Below, in pieces: positions 1-6,171 of a DNA stretch of 8,623 bases; within the stretch, counting starts at the first letter, position 1, and every line of letters begins with the position of its first letter. Where the stretch lies: positions 1-8,623 of the forward strand of contig CAUDCB010000078.1 in assembly GCA_958447915.1 (NCBI GenBank). Reading direction: 5' to 3'. The notes beneath the pieces are model-generated. The model did not search any database. It saw nothing but the letters and a program-made list of their open reading frames with translations, and was not told where the DNA came from. Position numbers and translations under genes: made by a program. This stretch comes from an uncultured Collinsella sp. (GTDB lineage Bacteria; Actinomycetota; Coriobacteriia; Coriobacteriales; Coriobacteriaceae).

Positions 1-1716
1 CCATTTATCACCGCCAACCTGATCGACGCTATCAAAAACGGCGCCACCGTAGCCGAGATGCTTCCCACCGCAGGCTTTTTGGTGCTCATCGCGCTGACGT
101 CGCTTGCTTTTGGTGCCGCTGCCGGCGTCACCTGCAGCCATGCGAGCTGCGGGTTCGCCAAGAACCTGCGTCACGACCTGTTCTACAAGATCCAGACGTT
201 CAGCTTTGCCAACATCGATGAGTTCTCGAGCTCCTCGCTCGTCACGCGCCTGACCACCGATATCAACAACGTGCAGCAGGCCTTTATGATGATCATCCGT
301 ATCGCCGTGCGCGCGCCGCTGGTATTGATCCTCGCCTTTACCATGGCGTTTATCATGGGCGGCAGCGTCGCCATGGTCTACCTGGTCATCATTCCGCTGC
401 TGGGCTTTGGACTGTTCTTTATCATCTTTAAGGTGCGCCCCATCTTCTCGCGCGTGTTCCACAAGTACGATGCCCTTAACGAGTCCGTCGAGGAAAACGT
501 CACCGGTATGCGCGTGGTCAAGAGCTATGTGCGCGAAGACTTTGAGAAGGAGAAGTTCGCGACCGCCGCGCGCGACGTCCAGATGGACTTCACCCGCGCC
601 GAGAAGCTGCTCGCCTTTAACAACCCCATGATGAACATCTGCGTCAACGGCGCGTTTGTCGTCATCATCTACCTGGGCTCCAAGCTCATCATCACGAGCC
701 AGGGCACGCTGTTCGACGTGGGCCAGCTCTCCTCGACCTTTACCTATGGTTTCCAGATTCTCATGAGCCTGATGCAGCTGTCGATGATCTTTGTCATGGT
801 GACCATGGCCGACGAATCGGCACACCGCATTGCCGAGGTGCTGGCCGCCGAGCCCACGATCGCCGATCCCGCCGAGCCCGTGCTCGAGGTTGCCGACGGT
901 TCCATCGACTTTGACCACGTGAGCTTTAAGTATTCCAAGCATGCGAAGCGCCAGGCGCTCGACGATATCGACCTGCACATTACGAGCGGCGAGACCATCG
1001 GCATCATCGGCGGCACCGGTTCGGCCAAGTCCACGCTCGTTAACCTCATCGCCCGCCTGTACGACACCACCGAAGGCGCTGTGCGCGTGGGCGGCGTGGA
1101 CGTGCGCGACTACGACCTGGACGCACTGCGCCACCAGGTCGCCATGGTGCTGCAGAAAAACGTGCTGTTTAGCGGCACCATCGCCGAGAACCTGCGCTGG
1201 GGCGACCCGAACGCCACCGACGAGGAAGTCCGCGAGGCGGCACATCTGGCCTGCGCCGATGAGTTTGTCGACGGCTTCCCCAAGGGCTACGACACCTGGA
1301 TCGAACAGGGCGGCTCTAATGTTTCGGGCGGTCAGAAGCAGCGCCTGTGCATTGCACGCGCCCTGCTGCGTCGCCCCAAGATCTTGATCCTGGACGACTC
1401 CACCAGCGCCGTCGACACCAAGACCGACGCCAAGATCCGCGCAGGGCTGGCAAGCTATCTGCCCAACACGACCAAGCTCATCATCGCCCAGCGCATCAGC
1501 TCCGTGCAGGACGCAGACCGCATCATCGTCATGGAGGGCGGCCGTATCGCGCAGATCGGCAACCATGACGAGCTACTCAAGACGAGCGAGATCTACCGCG
1601 AGACCTTTACCTCGCAAAACAAGATGTCTGCCGAGGGCGAAGGGGCCGTCGAGGCCGACACCGAGGCATCCGCAACGCAAGCTCAGACCCAGGAAGGAGG
1701 CGAGGCACATGAGTAA
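1..1716 (+). CDS. Heterodimeric ABC exporter subunit, degenerate-site half (5' end outside window)
   Basis: This is a type I ABC exporter subunit: a membrane domain followed by a nucleotide-binding domain (NBD). The frame is open from base 1, so the N-terminus and start lie upstream and the ATG at 58 is internal; 571 codons are visible. Hydrophobic segments lie near visible codons 24-45, 100-143, 210-232 and 247-270. NBD motifs seen are Walker A GGTGSAKST (codons 337-345), Q-loop VLQ, signature VSGGQ (441-445), Walker B ILILDD (461-466) and switch IIAQR. Three positions depart from consensus: Ala for the last Walker A Gly (342), Asp for the catalytic Glu (466) and Gln for the switch His (497). 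This is the known pattern of the degenerate half of heterodimeric exporters such as TM287/288. An acidic, Ala/Gln-rich tail of about 30 residues follows the NBD. The stop overlaps the next gene by 8 nt, implying translational coupling. The exported substrate is unknown (multidrug, lipid or peptide are possible). Confidence 0.95.
   Translation, partial: PFITANLIDAIKNGATVAEMLPTAGFLVLIALTSLAFGAAAGVTCSHASCGFAKNLRHDLFYKIQTFSFANIDEFSSSSLVTRLTTDINNVQQAFMMIIRIAVRAPLVLILAFTMAFIMGGSVAMVYLVIIPLLGFGLFFIIFKVRPIFSRVFHKYDALNESVEENVTGMRVVKSYVREDFEKEKFATAARDVQMDFTRAEKLLAFNNPMMNICVNGAFVVIIYLGSKLIITSQGTLFDVGQLSSTFTYGFQILMSLMQLSMIFVMVTMADESAHRIAEVLAAEPTIADPAEPVLEVADGSIDFDHVSFKYSKHAKRQALDDIDLHITSGETIGIIGGTGSAKSTLVNLIARLYDTTEGAVRVGGVDVRDYDLDALRHQVAMVLQKNVLFSGTIAENLRWGDPNATDEEVREAAHLACADEFVDGFPKGYDTWIEQGGSNVSGGQKQRLCIARALLRRPKILILDDSTSAVDTKTDAKIRAGLASYLPNTTKLIIAQRISSVQDADRIIVMEGGRIAQIGNHDELLKTSEIYRETFTSQNKMSAEGEGAVEADTEASATQAQTQEGGEAHE
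1696..1700 (+). promoter_or_regulatory. Ribosome binding site fixing the start of the second ABC subunit
   Basis: GGAGG lies 8 nt before the ATG at 1709, inside the end of the preceding gene. It decides the start: the same frame stays open back to an ATG at 1565, but that would add 48 Arg/Pro-rich residues that are only an out-of-frame reading of the upstream gene. Confidence 0.85.
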
Positions 1717-3628
1717 GGCAACGACCGCCGAGCGCGCGCTCAACCGTAAGGGCGGCACCATGTCGCGCCTCATCAAGACGCTCTTTGGCTTCTATCCCGT
1801 GCTTTTGCCCCTTGTCGTCGCCGGCGTGGTGCTCTGCGCCATCATCAACTCCATCGGCGCGACCTTCCTGCAGAGCGCCCTGCAGATTATTAGCGAATCG
1901 TGGCAGTCGGGCGATTGGGAAGCCGCACAGCCCAAGATTCTGCAGCTCGTGACCACCCTCGCCTGCATCTACGGCGTCGGCGTTCTGTCCTCGCTCTTCT
2001 GGAACCGCGCCATGGCTATCGTCACGCAGGGCTCGCTGGAGAAGCTGCGCGAGATGATGTTCAACCGCATGCAGGACCTGCCGATCCGCTACTTCGACAC
2101 GCACCAGCGCGGCGATATCATGAGCCACTACACCAACGACATCGACACGCTGCGTCAGATGATCAGCCAGTCGCTGCCCAACCTGCTCATGACGATCATC
2201 ATCATCGTCACGGTGTTCTTTATCATGCTGTACTACAGCGTGTGGATGTGCCTGGTCATCATCGCCGGCGTCGCCTTTATGACCTTTATGACCAAGCTGC
2301 TCGGCTCCAACTCCGCGCGCTTCTTCATTGCGCAGCAGACCGAGCTCGGCGTGGTCGAGGGCCATATCGAGGAAGTCATGAACGGTCAGAAGGTCGTCAA
2401 GGCGTTCTGCCACGAGTCTGCCGCCGAGGCCGATTTTGACGAGCGCAACGAAAAGCTCTTCGAGGTCTCCCAGAAGGCCAACATGTACGCCAACATCCTC
2501 ATGCCCATCCTTATGAACCTGGGCAACCTGCTCTACGTGCTGGTGGCCCTTGCCGGCGGCATTTTCCTGGCGTTGGGCGTTCCCAACCTGAGTATCTCGG
2601 GCATGGCGCTGTCCATCGCCGTCGTGGTGCCGTTCCTCAACATGACCAAGCAGTTCTGCGGACAGATCGGCCAGATCTCGCAACAGATCAACGCCGTGGT
2701 CATGGGCCTCGCCGGCGCCGACCGCATCTTTGAGCTCATCGATGAGGAGCCCGAGGCCGACGAAGGCTACGTGACACTCGTCAACGCACAGGTCAACCCC
2801 GACACCTGGCAGCTCGAGGAGGCTGACCACCACACCGGCATGTGGGCGTGGAAACATCCGCACCGCGCAACCGGCGAGATCGAGTACGTGCCGCTGCGCG
2901 GCGACCTGGTCATGGACAACGTCGACTTTGGCTACACGCCCAACCACGAGGTGCTGCACGGCGTGTCCGTATACGCCAAGCCGGGCCAGAAGGTCGCGTT
3001 TGTCGGCGCCACCGGTGCCGGCAAGACGACCATCACCAACCTCATCAACCGTTTCTATGACATCGCCGACGGCAAGATTCGCTACGACGGCATCAACGTC
3101 AACAAAATCCGCAAGGCCGATCTGCGCCGCTCGCTGGGCGTCGTGCTGCAGGACGTGAACCTGTTCACCGGCACCGTGATGGATAACATCCGCTACGGCA
3201 ACCTGGATGCCACCGACGAGGAGTGCATCGCGGCGGCCAAGCTCGCCGGCGCGGACGACTTTATCACCCGCCTGCCTGACGGCTATGACACCATGCTCAC
3301 CGGCAACGGCGCCCAGCTGTCGCAGGGCCAGCGCCAGCTGATCTCAATCGCCCGCGCTGCCGTCGCCGATCCGCCGGCAATGATTCTGGACGAGGCCACG
3401 TCGAGCATCGACACCCGCACCGAGGCCATCGTGCAGGAGGGCATGGACAAGCTCATGGAGGGCCGCACGACGTTTGTCATCGCGCACCGCCTCTCCACCG
3501 TGCGCAACTCCGACGCGATCATCTGCCTGGATCACGGCCGCATCATCGAGCGCGGCAACCACGACGAGCTGATCGCTAAGCGCGGGTACTACTACCAGCT
3601 GTATACCGGTGCGTTTGAGCTCGAGTAG
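1709..3628 (+). CDS. Heterodimeric ABC exporter subunit, catalytic half
   Basis: This 639-residue type I ABC exporter subunit is the partner of the upstream gene. The N-terminal half carries about six membrane segments and the family's coupling-helix region (IRYFDTHQRGDIMSHYTNDI). The NBD has Walker A GATGAGKTT (residues 433-441), Q-loop Gln 481, signature LSQGQ (537-541), Walker B MILDE with catalytic Glu 562, and switch IAHR with His 593. The hydrolysis residues are intact, but the second signature Gly is Gln (LSGGQ to LSQGQ), as in TM288-type partners. Its Walker A/B should therefore pair with the upstream VSGGQ as the working ATP site, while its own LSQGQ caps the degenerate one. A linker of about 50 residues (345-395), Trp/His-containing (HTGMWAWKHPHRATG), separates the two domains and is much longer than usual. 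The gene overlaps its partner by 8 nt, so the two are very likely one operon; its promoter is outside the window. Confidence 0.96.
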   Translation: MSKATTAERALNRKGGTMSRLIKTLFGFYPVLLPLVVAGVVLCAIINSIGATFLQSALQIISESWQSGDWEAAQPKILQLVTTLACIYGVGVLSSLFWNRAMAIVTQGSLEKLREMMFNRMQDLPIRYFDTHQRGDIMSHYTNDIDTLRQMISQSLPNLLMTIIIIVTVFFIMLYYSVWMCLVIIAGVAFMTFMTKLLGSNSARFFIAQQTELGVVEGHIEEVMNGQKVVKAFCHESAAEADFDERNEKLFEVSQKANMYANILMPILMNLGNLLYVLVALAGGIFLALGVPNLSISGMALSIAVVVPFLNMTKQFCGQIGQISQQINAVVMGLAGADRIFELIDEEPEADEGYVTLVNAQVNPDTWQLEEADHHTGMWAWKHPHRATGEIEYVPLRGDLVMDNVDFGYTPNHEVLHGVSVYAKPGQKVAFVGATGAGKTTITNLINRFYDIADGKIRYDGINVNKIRKADLRRSLGVVLQDVNLFTGTVMDNIRYGNLDATDEECIAAAKLAGADDFITRLPDGYDTMLTGNGAQLSQGQRQLISIARAAVADPPAMILDEATSSIDTRTEAIVQEGMDKLMEGRTTFVIAHRLSTVRNSDAIICLDHGRIIERGNHDELIAKRGYYYQLYTGAFELE

Positions 3629-3642
3629 AACTGGTTACTGAC

Positions 3643-3750
3643 GGAGGGTGCCCCGGGGGCGGCGGGGTAATTCCTCCGTGCTCAAACATTCTCGCTGCGC
3701 TGCGAAACTGCGCGCGGAGGAAACACCCCGCCACCCTCGGGGCACCCTCC
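3643..3750. repeat. Large imperfect palindrome, possible REP-like dispersed element
   Basis: Two 38-nt arms (3643-3680 and 3713-3750) are inverted copies matching at 33 of 38 positions. Two of the five differences would be G-U pairs in RNA. The arms start and end with GGAGGGTGCCCC and its complement. The 32-nt centre (3681-3712) holds a small further dyad (TCGC, 3692-3695, with GCGA, 3702-3705). It sits between two converging genes, 14 nt after the ABC stop, and has no T-run after it, so it is not a typical intrinsic terminator. Size, shape and intergenic position resemble REP/BIME-type elements. No second copy is in this window, so the repeat assignment is inference; the palindrome itself is directly visible. 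Confidence 0.75.
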
Positions 3751-3793
3751 TACGCGCAATCAGCCCGTCGTTTAGAACGGAATAAAAGTTGGT

Positions 3794-3826
3794 GAGGCCC
3801 TGGCCGTTTGGCCAGGGCCTCGTTTT
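3794..3826. terminator. Intrinsic terminator, probably bidirectional
   Basis: A perfect 12-bp stem, GAGGCCCTGGCC (3794-3805) with GGCCAGGGCCTC (3810-3821), closes a GTTT loop and is followed on the plus strand by GTTTT. This should end ABC operon transcription about 165 nt after its stop. On the minus strand the hairpin begins 27 nt after the GGDEF stop and is followed, after six bases, by TTTTATT, so it may also terminate that gene, less typically. Confidence 0.88.
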
Positions 3827-3848
3827 GTAGCCGTCCTCTGTTGCAGGC

Positions 3849-4940
3849 TTACCGGCCATCGCGTTGCGGCCCGGCTGCCTCGGTCGTCTTTATGCGGTTC
3901 TTGTCGATGTACATGTTTTTGTCGGCTTGTGAAAAGAGCTCGCGCATCGTGGGCGGTTCATCAAAATCGCTGGAAAGCGCATAGCCCACCGCATAGCTGA
4001 TAGGCATGTCGGGGTGAGCCTCGGAATACTCGTTCACGTTCGCACGGACCCGAGCGAGACGGGACTCCACGGCAGCTCGATCGGCATCCCACAGCACCGC
4101 GATAAACTCATCGCCGCCGTCGCGGCCCACAAAGCAGGCCTCGGACGCCACGCGCCCCAGCTGCTGGGCAAAAGAACGGATGTATTCGTCACCCTTCTCG
4201 TGGCCAAAGCGGTTATTGACCGTATGCAGATTATTTAGATCGAAGACACACAGCGCAACGGGCGCTTCAGCGGAAACGGGATGCTCCTGGCCCAAGATTT
4301 CCTCGCACTTGTTCTTGTTGGGCAGTCCCGTAGCTTCGTCGAGATAAACTTTGCTCTGCAGCTCGCGATTGAGTGCGGCAGTGCGCACCGCGCGAACAAG
4401 TTCGACCGCAAAGGTCGTCACCAAGCCCACGATGTCGATGATCACCAAGCTCTCGAGATAGTTGAGCGCCGACGCCTTCTCCTGAGAGTAGTCCTCTGCG
4501 AGTCGCGTAGCATCGTCGCAAATGCCAAAGAACTCCTCGCTCATGGCGATGATGTCGGTGTTCTCGTAGCCGACTTCGCGCACATGGATGATCTCGGCGC
4601 AAAGCTCATCATAATAGTTTGCAAGCTCGGTCATCTTTGCCTGATACTCGTCGTCGTCGAGACGGACGAGGTTAAGGTCATCACTTCCGTAACGCAAGCC
4701 GTTAATGTATGAATCAACGGCTCTGAGCAGGTCATCTCGAGGCTGGCCTGCATCCTCGAGCTTAACGATTCGCTGCGTGGTGCCGCGCACCAGACCGGCG
4801 TAGTTGACCACGCGCGCCGTGCCCTGGATATCGGAGACGAGCAGCATAACATTGATAAAGAAGAAGATGAGAACTGCCGTGAGCACCATCATGAGCAGGC
4901 GCACCGCCTGGCTGGCTTTCTTGGCGACAGAAGGATTCAC
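3849..4940 (-). CDS. Membrane-anchored GGDEF diguanylate cyclase with PilJ-like sensor region
   Basis: The predicted 363-residue protein would make cyclic di-GMP from two GTP at the inner face of the membrane. One membrane segment (about residues 15-35) leads into an extracytoplasmic helical region, then a second membrane segment (about 162-182) and a C-terminal GGDEF domain. The motif VNYAGLVRGTTQRIVKLE (45-62) resembles the start of PilJ/nitrate-sensor-like four-helix domains (N-AG--R--SQR). GGDEF-domain landmarks are DEATGLPNKNK (201-211), FDLNNLHTVNNRFGHEKGD (233-251), intact GGDEF (275-279) and QADKNMYIDKN near the end. The residues where an inhibitory RxxD site would lie read SEAC (266-269), so classical product inhibition looks absent. 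The start is the GTG at 4940, preceded by GAGGAG at 7 nt; an upstream TTG at 5006 would add 22 unlikely residues. It follows the LysR gene on the same strand after a 119-nt gap, probably as its own unit. Cyclase activity is inferred from motifs. Confidence 0.93.
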   Translation of the reverse strand: MNPSVAKKASQAVRLLMMVLTAVLIFFFINVMLLVSDIQGTARVVNYAGLVRGTTQRIVKLEDAGQPRDDLLRAVDSYINGLRYGSDDLNLVRLDDDEYQAKMTELANYYDELCAEIIHVREVGYENTDIIAMSEEFFGICDDATRLAEDYSQEKASALNYLESLVIIDIVGLVTTFAVELVRAVRTAALNRELQSKVYLDEATGLPNKNKCEEILGQEHPVSAEAPVALCVFDLNNLHTVNNRFGHEKGDEYIRSFAQQLGRVASEACFVGRDGGDEFIAVLWDADRAAVESRLARVRANVNEYSEAHPDMPISYAVGYALSSDFDEPPTMRELFSQADKNMYIDKNRIKTTEAAGPQRDGR

Positions 4941-4947
4941 AAGTTCA

Positions 4948-4953
4948 CTCCTC
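4948..4953 (-). promoter_or_regulatory. Ribosome binding site selecting the GTG start of the GGDEF gene
   Basis: Read on the minus strand, GAGGAG lies 7 nt before the GTG at 4940-4938. No comparable site precedes the upstream in-frame TTG at 5006. Confidence 0.8.
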
Positions 4954-4972
4954 AAATGACAAAAGTGCAGGT

Positions 4973-4987
4973 AGCACACAGTGTGCT
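4973..4987. promoter_or_regulatory. 15-bp perfect palindrome upstream of the GGDEF gene, candidate operator
   Basis: AGCACAC-A-GTGTGCT has perfect 7-bp arms around one base and lies 32 nt before the GTG start. Eight-base TCACGTGA (4993-5000) is just upstream, followed by a -35-like TTGACC (minus strand, 5006-5001). I see no convincing -10 at normal spacing from it. An operator or a short 5' leader hairpin are both possible; the regulator is unknown. Confidence 0.4.
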
Positions 4988-5014
4988 GAAATTCACGTGA
5001 GGTCAACTCTACCA

Positions 5015-5049
5015 GATGATTTTTCTAGGACGGGGATTAAAGAATCATC
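5015..5049. repeat. Short inverted repeat between the LysR and GGDEF genes
   Basis: GATGATT (5015-5021) and AATCATC (5043-5049) form a perfect 7-bp inverted repeat around a 21-nt loop, 10 nt beyond the LysR stop. With no T-run in either direction it is a poor terminator; it may be a weak hairpin or chance. Confidence 0.25.
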
Positions 5050-5059
5050 GACACGATAG

Positions 5060-5938
5060 CTATTTGAGAAGTTGGACCATGGCGTTGACGAATTTTTGGA
5101 CTTGGAGGGTGGGCTCGAGCGGGTAGTGCAAATAGACCGGCACCTCGCGGCCGCACAAAAACGGTACGCCCACAAAGGCCGGGTGCACGCCCGACCACGC
5201 TCCGCAGGTGAGCACCGCGTCGCCCTTTTCCTCCGCCTCGTTAAAAAGCGCAAAGTCAAAGCTGTCCACGTCGATCACGTCCACGCCGCCGTCGGCCAAA
5301 AGATCGATACGCAGGCTGTCCATGGCGTCGTTGCCGTGACGAAGCACGCGCAGGCGCATACCCTCCAGGTCGGCAACCGTGATGCGCGTCTTGCGCGCGA
5401 GTCGGCTTGTGCGCGGCACGTCGATATAAAACGGCACGGTAACGATGCGAAGCTTTTGGCAGGCGTCTCCCCAGCGCGGGGTCGAAAAACTCGACTGCAC
5501 CACGTCGACCTCGCGTCCCAGACTGCGCATAACGGTCTCGTGCTCATCGTAAAGGTCCCCCACCGGCACAATCTCAAAACGCAAACGCGGTTCCATGTCG
5601 TGCAGCTGCGGCCATAGCGCGAGTGTATGGCGCCCCGGGCACATCATCGACACACCCAGGCGCACGGCGCCGCCATCGCCCGCCGCGCGTCGGGCACGAC
5701 GCAGTGCGTCCTCGGACTGGCGCATGATCGAGCGCGCGTCGTCCACCAGCAGAGCACCCGCCGGCGTCACCTTGACGCCCGAATGCGAGCGCTCGAACAG
5801 CGTGATGCCGAACTCGGCCTCGAAGCCCGAAACCTGCTTGACGAGTGCCGGCGTCGACACGCGCAGCTTTGCCGCGGCACGCGAGAAACTTCCCAGCTCC
5901 GCGGCGGCCGAAATAGCGTCAAGTCGTCGATCGTACAC
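5060..5938 (-). CDS. LysR-type transcriptional regulator
   Basis: The 292-residue product has the length and two-part build of LysR-type regulators. Residues 1-60 form the winged helix-turn-helix, with LGSFSRAAAKLRVSTPALVK (15-34) as the DNA-binding core, followed by FEAEFGITLFERSHSGVKVT and an Ala/Arg-rich linker helix. The remainder matches a periplasmic-binding-protein-like effector domain, beginning around GGAVRLGVSMM. The start chosen is the GTG at 5938, with GGGAG 6 nt upstream, which puts the helix-turn-helix at the usual distance from the N-terminus. An in-frame GTG at 5971 has no good ribosome site and would add 11 basic residues. The gene is divergent from the SDR gene across a 233-nt region, so it most likely controls that gene set and itself, with a small-molecule co-inducer related to the pathway. 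The effector is not predictable here. Confidence 0.95.
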   Translation of the reverse strand: MYDRRLDAISAAAELGSFSRAAAKLRVSTPALVKQVSGFEAEFGITLFERSHSGVKVTPAGALLVDDARSIMRQSEDALRRARRAAGDGGAVRLGVSMMCPGRHTLALWPQLHDMEPRLRFEIVPVGDLYDEHETVMRSLGREVDVVQSSFSTPRWGDACQKLRIVTVPFYIDVPRTSRLARKTRITVADLEGMRLRVLRHGNDAMDSLRIDLLADGGVDVIDVDSFDFALFNEAEEKGDAVLTCGAWSGVHPAFVGVPFLCGREVPVYLHYPLEPTLQVQKFVNAMVQLLK

Positions 5939-5944
5939 GTCAAT

Positions 5945-5949
5945 CTCCC
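5945..5949 (-). promoter_or_regulatory. Ribosome binding site selecting the start of the LysR gene
   Basis: On the minus strand GGGAG is 6 nt before the GTG at 5938-5936. The alternative upstream GTG at 5971 lacks such a site. Confidence 0.65.
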
Positions 5950-6005
5950 GTTTTCGCACGCGCGGGCCCACAGCACCGCAGGGGGTCGTTTTCGCAGGTC
6001 ACGCG

Positions 6006-6052
6006 CTCAATTGAGAACAAACCTCAATGTACAGTGTAAACCTACGGTTAAC
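6006..6052. promoter_or_regulatory. Cluster of small dyads between divergent genes, candidate LysR binding region
   Basis: This AT-richer stretch contains the perfect palindrome CTCAATTGAG (6006-6015), two direct copies of AAACCT (6019-6024 and 6038-6043, 19 bp start to start), and an imperfect dyad GTAAACC-TAC-GGTTAAC, which spans 6037-6053 or one base to the left. LysR proteins usually bind such dyads between divergent genes. Which of these is the real site, if any, cannot be decided by eye. Confidence 0.35.
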
Positions 6053-6055
6053 GTC

Positions 6056-6064
6056 ATTCTAACA
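6056..6064 (-). promoter_or_regulatory. Candidate extended -10 promoter for the LysR gene
   Basis: Read on the minus strand this is TGTTAGAAT: an extended TG motif followed by TAGAAT, five of six matches to TATAAT. There is no good -35. It would give a leader of roughly 110 nt and place the -10 next to the dyad cluster, compatible with autorepression. Confidence 0.35.
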
Positions 6065-6073
6065 AATATGCAA

Positions 6074-6102
6074 TTCACCTGCGCGAACGCTAAGCATACG
6101 AT
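6074..6102 (+). promoter_or_regulatory. Candidate promoter for the SDR-transporter operon
   Basis: TTCACC (6074-6079) and TACGAT (6097-6102) are 17 nt apart, each matching four of six sigma-70 consensus bases. This is weak, as expected for an activator-dependent promoter. Transcription would begin near 6109, giving a leader of about 60 nt. Confidence 0.3.
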
Positions 6103-6118
6103 AACCAGCGAAAACCAC

Positions 6119-6145
6119 GTGGGTCGGTTAATGGGAGCGACCCAC
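6119..6145 (+). promoter_or_regulatory. Leader hairpin before the SDR gene
   Basis: GTGGGTCG (6119-6126) pairs perfectly with CGACCCAC (6138-6145) around an 11-nt loop, ending 26 nt before the ATG. The left arm overlaps the palindrome CCACGTGG (6115-6122). It has no T-run, so it is not a terminator. It could be a protein-binding dyad or an mRNA structure affecting stability or translation. Confidence 0.45.
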
Positions 6146-6171
6146 CGGGAGGCACAAGAAGGGAAGTTCCT

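Noticed and set aside
1565..1708. Upstream start that would lengthen the second ABC subunit by 48 residues
   Set aside because: The extra residues are an Arg/Pro-rich out-of-frame reading of the first subunit; the ATG at 1709 has GGAGG at 8 nt.
1607..2959. 450-codon open frame on the minus strand opposite the ABC genes
   Set aside because: It has low-complexity His/Asp/Val-rich composition and lies opposite well-conserved ABC exporter sequence.
3643..3750. The large palindrome as an intrinsic terminator
   Set aside because: No T-run follows on either strand, and a textbook hairpin plus T-run lies 44 nt further on.
3635..3859. 74-codon minus-strand frame in the ABC-GGDEF gap
   Set aside because: It is made of the palindrome and terminator sequence, overlaps the end of the GGDEF gene and shows no domain, so it is more likely a chance reading of structured DNA.
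6006..6171. Possible riboswitch before the SDR gene
   Set aside because: Only one simple hairpin is visible in a leader of about 60 nt, too small and too plain for any riboswitch class I know. LysR control explains the layout better.
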